Under the pieces are notes generated by a model. That model saw only the letters and a program-made list of their open reading frames with translations, did no database searches and had not been told where the DNA came from. A program made the position numbers and the translations under genes. 64,000 nucleotides of DNA, from positions 10,974,623-11,038,622 of the forward strand of contig NC_049993.1 in NCBI RefSeq assembly GCF_000003815.2, given 5' to 3'. The stretch comes from Branchiostoma floridae (lineage: Eukaryota; Chordata; Leptocardii; Amphioxiformes; Branchiostomatidae). How positions within the stretch are numbered: position 1 is the first letter of the stretch; each line of letters opens with the position of its first letter. This document shows, one piece after another, positions 11,226 to 23,672 of the stretch.

Positions 11226-14200
11226 AACAATGTTTCATCGGGAACTCAAAAGCTAACCACGGATCAAAATGCACATACAAATTCACCATAAGGATCTTCA
11301 GTTATAACTTATAGGCGCGAACTCACAAACACAACAAAAACAGTACCCCGTCGAAGTTGAACTATTCCCGGAGGAAACAAGCAAAAAAGTCAATTTGCGT
11401 TTCACTAAGCACGCTTTAGCGAGATAGGTCAATATAAATTGATAAGGATACATGGCAAATCAGGGGATCGCTAGGTAGTTAGGCTGTAATTAACTTTTCA
11501 TTGGGTTTCACCGTGTCGTTAATCGGTAATTAACTCTGTATTGGTCACGGCAGCAAATTAGCGGAAAATCCATTGATTTATGCATAGGGCCGGAAACCGG
11601 GTCAATTCTTTGCGGTTGAACTGTCATTTCTTCGTCTGTAGCACTTCTGTATAACCAGTTTAATCTCACACTTCTTTCACACCTTCTGATATTTTGAAAT
11701 GTGAAGGAAAAAGCTACGGGACAAAAGCTTCTATATATCCAAAATCCAAATGATATATGGGTACACAGGCCGGTACGATGCTTGTTTATTTAGTCGCACT
11801 TTAAAAACATAATAAATACATAGCAAAGAAATTTGAATGAAATATAACAGTGCAAGGGAGCCCTGAAGCTTGTGCTTATATAAATGTCCAAAATTATAAC
11901 AGTTAAATTAACTAATTAATTATTCAGAAGAAATCATGAATAAATAAAAAAAATAAAGAAGAATAACTAAATAACCAATACAATCAAATGACGTAACTTT
12001 TTTTAACTTAAATGGAAGACAATTAAAGTTCTTAAATTCAAATTTACTATGCACAAGTACACAGTATGATGCTATAATATTGTAATACATGTATAAGGAG
12101 ATCAACAATGAAAGTATGAGGCACACAGGTTCAACCAGGACCACCTTTGCTTGTTTGAAAGATCTTACCAACATCGTTCTGTAACAGGAAGGCGAAACTC
12201 ACTCATCTGTAGCCTGAGCAAAGTGTTCCCCGCTGAAGGAACCCGGCGAGTTCCTTTTCCCGGCATAAACAAAGTCACTGCCGAGGTTAAGTGCTGCAGT
12301 CATTAGGGCGAACCAAATTAACAACTTGGTCAACGTCAGAGGATTGGTTAATGTTTGTTCTCACCAAGGAGGTTGAAAAAGGAGGTTCTCACCAACTAGT
12401 AGTAGTCCAGACAGGACGCAAGAAATATATTTGTACGTAGCCAAATACAAAATGTGCCAGTAACGTCCTCTTGCGAATATGTGACTTTGTAGAACTTCAA
12501 TATGTGACAGTTGCTGATCAAGTTATAATCGTTATTAGTCGATAAACTCGACTCGTTTTCATCGATCGATAAAGAACGAATAAGATTATGTAGCAATGGC
12601 TATATCACTTTATACTAAGCTATTTCTAATATGTAAGATCCACTTACACTCCTTTCGCGGCGAAATTTGTACATGTAACGAAATATCTGCACAAAGTAAT
12701 AAAGTTTGAGCAGAGTAACATAACATCCATCCTAGCTTGTGATTTATAGCATGTTGCATTTGGAGACTTCCCCGCAACGTATCCCTCTTATGAAGTATGA
12801 GCACAAATCTTTGTAATGTAAAGGAAATCAGGAACGTTTATGAGGAACATTTGATTTCTCTACTTTTTGTCGCCGCCACCTTAGGAAAATGAAAGAAGAG
12901 CCAGGCCCGCCAAACCCAAAGTCAACTTGGCTTTCTGTGAGGAGTTATCGGAAAGAGGGGAGGAGCAGTTGTCAGACAGGGCCATAGTGGGTGGCCATCA
13001 GGACAGAACGGGAAATCTACTTTACGTGTATCGTCCGAGAATCAATTTTTCTCGGTCAATCCATCTTAGTACGGTCCCGGTCCAGCGCAAATGAGAGAAA
13101 CAGACAAATCGACAGGACTCGTGACGTCCTGTGGGTTAGGGAGTACCTGGCCGTCTTAGCGCATTACGTCCTGCTTCTTCGCCCCTAACCAGGGCATCCA
13201 ACAATGGTCTATTCTTTAGTTTAGGTACGAAATATTTATAATGTATCTAACAATGTCTCAAGAGCTTGTCATACCGGTCATCTCATACTCTTATAGTTAG
13301 AATGTTTGCTTTACACCTACACGTTGGATTAGGTTAGATAATTAGCGTTTAATCCTACATTTAATGCCAGAATCACATAATTCAAAGCGATACAAATCAT
13401 TTCATTTCAAAACATACAGTTATTGTTGATAAGTGATGTTTACGTACTGATGATAATGATACTGATAGTGTATTTTCATTCCCTTGCGTTTGTTTGGAAT
13501 CATTGTAAGTGATGAACTTCAGCATATTGTACAATCCGATGTTCTTGGCTATCTTGTTACTGTAGGCGCTGTGAAGCCTGTTTGACCATGAAATTGGCCT
13601 TGTTTTTGTTGCAATCAGTCCGCATGTGGGAAATACATCAGCTGTTCCAAAATGTGTGGGAGAGGAGAAGTGTACGAGTGATCCTGTCCTACTGGTCACT
13701 TCGCCTGACCTTCTCAACTGTGTATTTAGCCTTAAACTCTCTGTGGTCCCTGAGGAAAGAGAGTGCCCAGCTCCATCGCACGTTTTCTTGAACATGTATT
13801 TAGAAACGCACGAAATGGGTCAACAGATTTATTTTCCTTCATTATAACTACAAACTTCAAGTTATCACTTCCGATCGTCGAAGAGTAACTGAGGATGAAT
13901 GACAATTCGTTGATACAATGTTATTACAAATCACATGTCAACTAATCAAAGTATACTGCACGTCCTTTTAGGTAGATAACTTCCTAGACTATTTCCAGAC
14001 GGACTATCAAATGGCCTCAAACAGGGCCGTGGGGGAGAGACGGACCACAGTAGTCCTACAGCACCCCTCCCTTTACCCATGTAACCCCCACACCAATCGG
14101 TCTGCTCAGGACAAGCGGCGGGCCCTTTGTTCAGGCTATCAGCTGCTCATAACCCGGTCCCCTGCCAACAGTTGAGTGCGGTGCGGCAATGGGGACGTTT

Positions 14201-15440
14201 TTGGTCAAGCTCACTGAAACTTGCAATCTTGACCACCTGACCTACGATGTCCGCAGTGAACAGAAGATAAATGTGTCTCCACTGCTCCGTTATCTGACAT
14301 GATCAGAGATGTGGCGGCTGGATATCAGCTGGACACAGATACCTGTCCGCCTAGGGACCATTCACCTGTCTGACACATCACAAAGATGGCACTAATAAAA
14401 TAGCAGTTTGCCAAATAGGGTGAATCTATGTTCGCGACGAATGATGTTCACCATAGCAGGGAAAAGGAAATCTTCACAATGAAATAGAAAAGAAGGAAAC
14501 AAAATTGTCTTAGACTCATTAGCAGTGATTTACAGACCAGCACGAGTAATCTATTAAAGCAGTTGGTCGACCAGAGGAGACGAATGAAGGACCACTTTTG
14601 CAGCTCGGCGCAAACGCGACAGCAAACTTACTACTTTTTCTCCATGAGAAGGGTCAACAACAAATAATTCTGGTGGGGGATCCTCCCCAAACCCCTTTCC
14701 CCCAACATCTAGCTGTCACTGAGGACGTCTACCGTGATTGATTGAGAGTTGATAAGACGCGGAGACTAGGCGCGTGGTCGGGACAGTTTGACCTGCCTGT
14801 AGGAGATGTCTTATCTCCTGACATCAGCGGTCTGTCTGCAGTAACCGCCCCACCACGCCTGAACTTCGTGTGTGGTTGGACTTCAAAGGTTTCTATCTTG
14901 TTATCTGCCCAAATTCGGGTAACAGTGAAGGGTGTACGACGTATATCGTCTACACATATGTAATTCTCATGCATTCGATCCTGATGATCATGATGTATGC
15001 AGCATTGACAAGTAAAGTTTTGTGTCGCACTTACCCATGCAGCTACATACGTATTGTAAATGTGGAATACAAGTCCTTGCAAATTGATGTCAAACTTGCT
15101 GTTTCAGCTGCATGAAATAAAGACATGTGCGTACAATTATGACATGAAAGTTTATGGAGAGCTAAAAGCTACAATTAAGTTGTCATGTTACAGGTGGATG
15201 CCTTTACAATTCTCTGTAACCATTCTTAGAAATCAGCCGGACACATCGCTATAGACCGTTGAGTGCAAAATGTACCAGGTCCCCGATCACATGTCCTGTT
15301 ATCAGCAAGGTGGCGTCAACAGTCAGAGAGACTGGAGCATGGGTATCACTCCTTTTCATCAAGCAATTAGACCGCCTCCCCCTACAGTAACACTCACCAC
15401 AAGCATTTAAATTGTTGTCAAGCGCTACACGTACGTTGAG
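11226..15440. other. Intergenic DNA
   Basis: AT-rich DNA with a few GC-richer patches (about 12960-13190, 13970-14370 and 14720-14930). None gives a convincing exon on either strand, and no RNA gene was recognised. Confidence 0.55.
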
Positions 15441-15570
15441 TTTGTCCTAGGACAGAGCCCGATTGCAATCTGTACAATTAGAATCGCCGAATTGTCTTAG
15501 GACAGATTGTCTTAGGACCGATTGCGATCAGTCCTGGGACAATCGGCGATTTTCTCGAATCGCAATCTCT
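15441..15570. repeat. Imperfect inverted repeat with 12-bp palindrome
   Basis: Segments around 15481-15496 (GAATCGCCGAATTGTC) and 15538-15554 are inverted complements with few mismatches. GATTGC-type sequence at the outer ends also pairs. A perfect palindrome TGTCCTAGGACA lies at 15443-15454, and variants of CTTAGGAC recur inside. It resembles a degraded fold-back element. Confidence 0.6.
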
Positions 15571-17633
15571 AATGTGACATATACGCGGAAACATAGTTTC
15601 ATTCAAATGCCAAAGTGCTGTATTTTCTCTTAGAACAAAAAATTACAAAAGTGGCAATAAAACTTGATGACGTCATCCACATGGTGCACATGGTCCAAAC
15701 AAAACCATACTTATCTTTCTTTTGTGCCCAGCTATCATTATTTGTTATAACTCCATTCTTTCTGGATTCATTAATGAGAAAACAATGGAAGGTCAGAATG
15801 CCAACTTAGCCGGGGAGGAAACCTTGAGCAAGTCTTGCAGCTCTCTTCATTACCCAAGTCACCTTTAGCAATTGGCGCTAGCCCTCTATTCCACAAAATC
15901 TACAGGAGTCAAAGGGTCCATTCTTATCATCATCACTGTTCCTTCTTCTTATTGCTTGCTTTGATTACACCTGTACATAGATTTAATCAGCTAGAAATAT
16001 GACAAACTTATCAAAAGACGTTGATGATCATCTTGACGCTTCCTTCTGCACTGTACCTCTCACTCTGAACTACACAGCATGGCTGATAACAAATAATATG
16101 GACGCCCACAAGTCATACATTACAGTTTTACGACCCATTTTACAGCAGGCAATGAAGTTCTAAAATAGAATACCACAGATGAAATAAACCCAATTACCTG
16201 AGGAGCAGCACTTGTCTTTACGATGAAGCCTATAAAGTCAGAAGTACAAGGCCATGATGCGTCACGTGGTCATGCAGCTGGTGTGTTGTTCTGTTGAGAA
16301 ATATGGACCATGTCCCACGCAGAGGGGTCATCTTAGATCACTTTTAATAGTATTTTCATCATGGAACACAATTACAACCAGCTAAGTTTTTTTAAGTACA
16401 GAACCTTCATAGGAACAAACAGTTTTAGAAAGCTTATCCCCTGTGTAATGACCATATGGACTCAAGCTATGAACAACATGTAAAAGGTTCTAGCCAAAAA
16501 ATAAATGAACTTTGCGAAATCAATGAGAAATCAGTTACATGTACTAGCTTCATGTTTTGTGTGTCATTAATGGATACATCAAATGTGGATCTTTTGAATG
16601 GTGTATAGAGCACATCATGAATATGAAAAGTACCTTTGACAAAATCCCCGGTGATGTTCATTCTTTATGTCTTTATTGCATTTTTATCTAATAAATGACT
16701 TAGATGCCATCACCTTGCAGTACTAGCCTGATATGATAGATGGGGCTGCAATGCAGTCCACTGTCAAATACTTGTATTTGGTGCAGAAAATGTAATGATA
16801 ATGGATGCATGAAAAAACATTGAAGAAACAATGACACCTACATGTATGGTTGCTGCTATTGAAGAAGGTGTGATGCTACAAGTTATAGTTGAAGCGATAC
16901 ATCATGTATAGTGGCAAACAAGATTACAAAATTATACTTTAATTTGACATTTCTGTTGCATCATTGCAAAATATATTAACTGTGTAAGCTATTGCGTTAA
17001 CTTTACAAACACATTTCTGGCTGATTATAGGTGAATTAGTTTTGCTAGCAGAACATAACTATGTAACCACTGCACATTACAAGGAATGTCATAACAAATA
17101 GTCAAAATCATACTGTAGCAATGACATCCCTGAACAACAAACCAGAACTGGGATGTGCCATGTACATTGCACAGAGCTACATAGCAGCTCAATGCTGTAC
17201 TATAAGAACCCACTATTAAAACACCATACTGCAAGAGGTCCTTCTACAACAAACTCTTCAGAACTGGACTGTGTTCATGTAAAAGCAAATATAATTGCAA
17301 ACAGCAAACAACACTTGTACCTTGGTATAAAAAACAGGTATATAAAGGTATATAACCATTTTTTGTGGCCATAAGGAAAGTGGGTTCTTACTCCACTGTG
17401 TAAACGTCTCGGGCACAGTATTGGAAGGCCGAGCCAATCCCTCTCCTTTGATACCTTTTGCCTCCCCAACCAATTCAGGTACCCATATGTACATTTACAC
17501 CTGGCTGGAGTGAAGAAAGTTGTGGAAAGTGCCATTACATCTAGCCAGGAATGCCAGCAGTCAAACCCATGTCCTCTCACTCTTGTGTCTGCTAGCCTGG
17601 CAACACTCTACCATTCAACACCCTGAGTAAGAC
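15571..17633. other. Intergenic DNA and 3' flank of PIGW
   Basis: AT-rich. It would hold the 3' UTR of the minus-strand PIGW gene, but I did not identify a decisive polyadenylation site. No other gene seen. Confidence 0.55.
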
Positions 17634-20600
17634 TCACCAGAACTTTAGTGAGATGTTTCTAGCATGAAGCACAACCACTACGTTACAAAGCTGTAACATG
17701 TAGGCAAACACGATACAGAAGGCCATGAAGGGTTCGGTGTGCAGCGTGTCCACACACAGGTTCACAGCTCCGGTCAGCAGGTTGGCCAGCAGGAAGAAGA
17801 ACAGCTGGTTTCTGTTGACAGCTGACAGCAGGCACCAATCAGGCAGCTGCTGTTCAGTGGGGACAGCATCCTTACTGTCACCTGGGGGAAAGTGAAGGTA
17901 CAGGTGAAGCAGCTGACCTCAGACTGAGGATGAAGTATGATACTTTTTGGGAATTGGGGAGTTTAGTGGATTGTTTCATTGCATTAAAGGGGTGTTTAGT
18001 AAATCTATGCTCAACATCAAGATAAACCAGGTACTCTATTGTCACTTTTGGTCAATCTGGTTCAACCCCAGTGGCTCAGAACACTCCTTGGCCAGCTAAA
18101 CTCCTTATGCCAACAGTAGATCTGCCTGGAGATTAGGGGTCGGTACCATGAGATGAGCACTTTGAGGATTTTTAGCACTTTCCTAAAATGTCTCATTTAA
18201 CATTGAAGTGTACCATTTCAAATCATGGTTCAGTAGACTGTTTGATACACATCACTGCACACCTACCTGTGGTTGGCTCTACACCCCAAATCCGTGGACT
18301 GTACTCTCTCTTCAACAGTCTCAGCTCCGCTGCTATGACAACCACCAGATCCACCAATAGCATACTGCCAATAATCTGGATGTTGTAAACCATCTAATGC
18401 AGAACAAAGACAACAAATCTTCTTTGTGTTAAAAATTCATGAAATAAAAAAAGCTGAAAATGGACAGTTGCCAAGTTACAATTCTTAAAAGTCTGCATGC
18501 CTTTTTCCGTAAAGGCATTGTGAGCTGATTTTAAATCACTGTTGATTGTAGCTGGACCACTCTGTCTGTAAATTTGTCCTGCAGCAGAATCAGTTACTTT
18601 TAATAAGTTCCACAGATTTCATGTTCTATGAACTATGTTCTTTGTTATCATGAATATATTATTTAAGTATTAGTGTTATTCAAAAATCCTTCCTATAGCA
18701 GAGTCGAATGCCAGATTACCCAGAAGTTATTAGTTTTGCCAGATACCCCGTAAGCACTTTTCCCAAAACCTTACGCAATAACAAGTCAATCTACTCTTAA
18801 TCATTGACCGTCATCATGAATCCCCCCATGCAGACCCTTTTCTAAGGTTGGTACGTACCATCCAGAGCTGGTAGGGGAGGTTAGCTGTACGTCTGGATAC
18901 AGGTTCCACATACTCCTCACACAGGACCAACAGGACCCAGAACACTCCACAGGACACGAGCAGCTGAACACAGCCCACAAGCCACTGCTGTACTGTTGAT
19001 CTGTTAACATGAAGGAAGTCACTTTACTGTGCAGTTCTGTCTGACTTATCTAAATTCTGGTCACATCAAAGACATATTTACAAACATGAAAATCTTGGTG
19101 ACAAACATTGCAAAAACTCCCTCTCATTCATACCCAGGAGGTAGACAATCATACCACAGTAATTAAGGGCATACAGACCTGAATAACAGTTACTGTAGCA
19201 TCTACACTTCACTCATGACAAGGGCTGTCTCCAGCATTCAATTTTTTTTCCATTCCACTTACGTTGGGAGCTTATGTTTAAATTTTCTTTGGTAAATTAG
19301 TCCTTTACAGCTACCAAAAATAAATTGTCATCAATTTCATTTCATAGTAATCAGATGGGTTGAAACTTTTGTCTGTCCCAGCAAACAAATTTCCATCCCT
19401 GGATGGAGGGACGGCTCCCAAAGACAGCCGAGCTCATGACCTTCATCCTGACCTTTTCCTAAAGATGAACCTCCCCAGCTCCACCCCAGTGAAGTAGACA
19501 GCCAGAAACCCCCAGCAGGAGCAGATCCCTTCCCTGTTGGCATCCAGGAAACCCCTACGTGAGTCCCTTCCATCAGAACCGTGCAGGACAAACTCTTGCA
19601 AGCCCTGATTGGACAGGGCAAACTGGTACTGCACTGCAAGGACCAATGACAACAGGCCACTCATACCAGCTCCGGTAAACTGGAGCACTGCAGTTGACAG
19701 GACCTGAAGGACGCAAACATGTAGATGCAATGTCAATCTGATGTACATGACCAATCAGGATAAGGATAGAACATACATGTAAGGATGTGAATACTAGTAG
19801 GTAGGGTATTAGCATTCACTGTGTTCTAGATCTACAGGGTACCTGTGAAGCAATACCTGTAACCACACTGATAATCAAGATAAAGGATAAAAATCTTATG
19901 GTAGTCTTTCTAACTAAGGTTAAGAAATAAAAACAGCACTAAAGACTTGGACTTGAAAGCTTGGTCAGTTGTGTGTGTCAAAAGTATCAGGACATTTTAG
20001 AGGCTCTTAAATGGAAAGGAGAAGGAGGGGGAATTCTTACCCTGACCACTGCTAGAGTGAAGAAGAAATTCCAGTGTACGCCGTACTCCGTCACGTGTTC
20101 CTGGTAGTCTAACGCTTTCACCACTACCATGCGGGACAAACCAATCATCCACAGGGGGGCTGTGGACCTGACAGACTGGGCGATGTTGGACAGTTTTCCT
20201 GACAAACTCCTTGGTTTAGGAGCAGTAGGACAACAGGTTATGATGTTGAACACATTATTCCATATTCAAGACAGCTATCAGTGTTATACTATCTATACAG
20301 CATATACTACTAGATGGTTGTATTGTTTGCAAGAAGGTATGCGTATATTAACATGTACCTGCTAACATACATATACAGACACATACACATACACATACGT
20401 ACAGAGGTACACACACATACAAACACAGATACATACCCCCCCCCCCCCCACACACACACACACATGCACGCACACACACAAACACTTCCGATAATGTAAT
20501 TGTACCTTGCCATTCTGTATTTTCCTCTTGCCTCAGGAGAGACGATGGCATTGGACACGACAAACGAGCCAACTCCGGCATCCATCAGACCCGTTCCGTA

Positions 20601-21759
20601 CATTTCTGCCTTGGCAAATCTCCGCGGGAAAATATGGAAATCTACCGCCAAAATACAAATCGCAGTGGCAATATTTGCATAGGCCCTGTAGTTTGTAACA
20701 AAGGGCACGGTTTCTGAAAGTTTTCTATCAAGAATTGTCTGGAGGGATACACTCTGGGTTTGAGTGGGTTTTGACATGTTGCTGTGGGTTTGAGCGGGTT
20801 TTGACGGGTTGCTGTGGGTGTGAGCCGGTTTTGACGGCTTTCTGTGGGTTGAGCCGTTTTTGTTGGCTTGCTATGGTTTCAGAAGTTTTGCGGTGCTGTC
20901 CTGTCATTGAAGACAAGTAANNNNNNNNNNNNNNNNNNNNNNNNNNNNNNNNNNNNNNNNNNNNNNNNNNNNNNNNNNNNNNNNNNNNNNNNNNNNNNNN
21001 NNNNNNNNNNNNNNNNNNNNNNNNNNNNNNNNNNNNNNAGGGAAAAAATGATGTGCTATGAAATAGAAAATATCAGGAATGACCATGAGAGACTCACTTG
21101 GTATGAACAATACTGAGGTAGACAGCCCAATGTCATACATATATGTTGTACTTACTAAATATTTTATGCTCTAAAGTGTCTAAAACAAAAAGCATAATTA
21201 TACTCCTGACTTTGTGCAAGTAGGAGCAGCCACAAGCCATAATACACCCAGGCTATCATATTGCTACAGTTTTTCTTTGGAAGTAATATTTGCTTTGCTG
21301 GGGAAATACCTCCCACATGCTCCCTCCCAGGCCTAACACTCTGGCTTCACAGGCACATGGCATGGCGGCAGCTGGTGATATGCTACATTGAACAACCTGT
21401 CAAACCTGATTTCATACTGTGATCTGTTTTCAGGTAACATTACCCCGGGATAAAAACCATACGATAATAAAAATAAAAATACAAGTTATACAACACTATT
21501 GCTTTTGATAACCATCAAACATTTAACATTCACTCATTTGACATTGTTCCACTCCAGCAAAGATGACAACCTATCAAACTTACAACTGATAGTCTTACCC
21601 AATGTTAAACTTGCTGTACATTTGCCCAAACAGCCAGGGGATGACCACAGCTCTCAGGAGCACAGCCAGCGGTGCAGAGGCGTTAACGAGGGCGATCTCC
21701 GCGACTGTGGTGCCGTTCAGGTTACTGACGAAGGCTTCCTTCTCTGTCTTGTAAGACAT
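17634..21759 (-). CDS. PIGW: GPI-inositol acyltransferase PIGW (multi-exon, one exon probably lost in gap)
   Basis: PIGW transfers an acyl chain to the inositol of glucosaminyl-phosphatidylinositol in the ER membrane, an early step of GPI-anchor synthesis. Coding exons on minus: 21759-21599, about 20870-20506, 20209-20041, 19703-19453, 19000-18859, 18393-18267 and 17881-17634 (TGA). Junction phases agree wherever both sides are visible. The N-terminus [13 protein letters not shown] is the PIGW hallmark. Further matches are [78 protein letters not shown] and the closing KFW. Hydrophobic segments fit a multi-pass membrane protein. About 60 residues between the first two visible exons are missing, probably in the gap at 20921-21038. 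One donor (after 19453) is GTCAGG; its phase and homology support it. The 5' edge of the second visible exon is uncertain because of an in-frame TAG at 20873-20871. Confidence 0.93.
18119..18135. repeat. Relic of the ATCTCCAAGCAGAT element end
   Basis: GATCTGCCTGGAGATTA, in a PIGW intron, matches the terminal inverted repeat of the fold-back elements at 11055 and 30918 with few changes. No partner end was seen close by. Confidence 0.35.
20383..20482. repeat. CA-rich microsatellite with 14-C homopolymer
   Basis: ACACATAC/CACACA repeats surround a run of 14 C at 20436-20449, within the PIGW intron just downstream of the exon ending at 20506. The run merges with the exon's open frame and makes it look longer than it is. 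Confidence 0.9.
20758..20877 (-). repeat. 30-bp tandem repeat, at least partly coding, in PIGW
   Basis: About four imperfect 30-bp units. In the PIGW frame the last three read [20 protein letters not shown] and [10 protein letters not shown], i.e. a ten-residue repeat leading directly into the conserved PIGW exon. Known PIGW proteins have a variable hydrophilic stretch at this place. The outermost unit is more diverged and contains the in-frame TAG or intron boundary. The assembly gap begins about 40 bp beyond, suggesting the repeat hindered assembly. Confidence 0.75.
20921..21038. other. Assembly gap (118 N)
   Basis: Unknown sequence inside the PIGW gene, next to the 30-bp tandem repeat. 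It probably holds the missing coding exon. Confidence 0.99.
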
Positions 21760-21840
21760 GGTGTTTGATTGGTTCAGAAGCTCAACTGGTGGTAGAACAA
21801 ATTAACTGTTACAGAGGTACCAGGAAACACTAGTGCTCAA

Positions 21841-21864
21841 CCAAGGACGTTATAACGTCCTTGG
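21841..21864. repeat. Perfect 24-bp palindrome upstream of PIGW
   Basis: The sequence starts CCAAGGACGTTA and is its own reverse complement, centred between 21852 and 21853, with CTCAA directly before it and also after its closing TTGG. It lies about 80 bp upstream of the PIGW start codon, where a promoter element would sit. A short transposon footprint is another possibility. Confidence 0.8.
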
Positions 21865-22333
21865 CTCAACATAACACTAAAGAAATGGCAAATAAAATAC
21901 CCAACATGTCATCATCACCCCCTCCCCTCACGATCTTGGCCGGTGGTATCCTTGCGTTAACATTACTTACGGTTTTCATTGATAAAATCTTGTCAACGCC
22001 CTGTTGAGCAATGTATCCTCAGCCAATAAGAACACGGTTTTATCCCCGTAAACAGGTACATTCGAGACGTAGCATCGCAAAACGCGGTTATTTCACAGAA
22101 CACCGGCACAGTTCTGATCCATTTCCGCCATCATGGAATGTTCGACTTGTCAAAGGGGAGGTCAAAGGTACATTTCTGTAATTGAAAAAAATTTAAAGCC
22201 TTTTGAAATCCCATTTACACAAAAAATATTATTTTATATGATGTTTTTATGATTAAATACCTTACTGATTAAAGTAAAACGTTGTGTCATGTATAAGTTG
22301 TGACGAGACTATAAACTACGCATCCCTATGACT
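21865..22333. promoter_or_regulatory. Likely PIGW promoter region
   Basis: Upstream flank of PIGW. It contains the YY1-like GCCATCATGG at about 22127-22136. No TATA box was recognised. Assignment rests on position only. Confidence 0.3.
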
Positions 22334-22540
22334 AGTGGTTCCTACCCGAACTGTACAAAGGTCAAGCGCGGGAGTTTTGAAGCTGACCTTGCCTCATGTC
22401 GTCTGCAATGCCCCGACAACGCCTTCTGTCACTCCAATATTGTTGTTTTTCTGTAAAGTTACCAGAGCATGCCGAGATGCACGGCTTTCGCGAATTTCCA
22501 AGAAACACACTGACTAATCTTCTGTTCGGTCACTATGGTG
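22334..22540. repeat. Dispersed repeat, copy 1
   Basis: About 200 bp related, with substitutions and small indels, to 36624-36815. Shared blocks include GCGCGG-AGTTTTGAA, TGTCGTCTG-AATG-CCCGA, CCAAT-TTGTTGTTTT, ACCAGA and GAATTTCC-AGAA-CACACT. Same orientation in both copies. No coding content shared; probably an old SINE- or MITE-like element. Confidence 0.75.
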
Positions 22541-23672
22541 ATGCCTGATGACTCAAAAAGGCCAATCCCATACAGTCAAACCTGTATTAGCGACCACCTT
22601 TGCAAAGCTCGCATGTGTTTAGTAGCGTTTAGCTAATATCTGTAGTGGATCCAGTATGCGGAACGCTGTAACTACCTACGACGTTTTTATATTCTCGACA
22701 AAGGCAAGTTGATATCGAACTTTCTTATACTAAGGCGTATACAAGGAATCAAAGAAATCACAATGAAAGAGTGCTTATATTTTGTGGGTGTATCCTTGGC
22801 CACAACCACGACCTCGTCAGCTTTTATTGGATCTACTGTTAAGTCCTTCAAACATACATGTACAAAATAGTAAAAGATTTGTTTTTCAATACGTTCACAC
22901 TAAGATATGTGATCTGAAGTATCTACTGAAACACAAATATTCTATTGTGACTTTTAGCCCTTAGATGAAAATGTAAGAACCCAAGGTGAGTCGATACTGT
23001 GTATCATGAAAATACTGGTTTAACTTTTGATATAGAGTGCAATATTGTAGATAATTGGTAGATAGCGCTATTATTGCATTAGGCAGCTGTCTGACATGTT
23101 GAGTATTGCAAACACAACAATAAACTATCTAATAATCAATAAGCAGTGTAAGTCTCCATACTTCTTTTGCTTATCTTAAACTCGTTTCTTTTGCTTTTTT
23201 TCTTCATTTTGCTGATAATAACGTTAGATAACATGTAGCGCAATGCCAACCATACTTATCAAAGTTGCATATGTTCTATTTAATTGCAAATACGTGCCCG
23301 AAGACTAATTGCAAGCACAAACAACACATTATACATTGCATCTGATAATTGATGCGTCTTCGTATTTGGTCCCAAGATTAGAAAACCAGGATACACAGAG
23401 ATTTTCATCTGTTCCAATTCCTGGGTAGTATAGCGAAATGCTTACCAATATACCATCCATAGAACGGTGATGTTCCAAATGCCATAATTGTGAAGATAAC
23501 CATTACCATGATAAATATTAACACATGATATCATGATAAATAGATAAGACACTTTGCATTTTCTCCCTAAACATCTTTCCTGGAGGCACTTGTGACCGTT
23601 CTAAAACTGGAATTAAGGCTAGTTTCCACCCTCTCAAGCCTCTCAGGTTTGAAATAGAATGCACAAGCTTTG
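22541..23672. other. Intergenic DNA
   Basis: AT-rich; holds the 3' flank of the METTL21-like gene. Nothing else recognised. Confidence 0.55.

Noticed and set aside
20310-20777. 155-codon minus frame ending in a cysteine/valine-rich tail
   Set aside because: The first part is the real PIGW exon; the tail is the CA/poly-C microsatellite of the next intron. The donor at 20505 explains the end of the exon.
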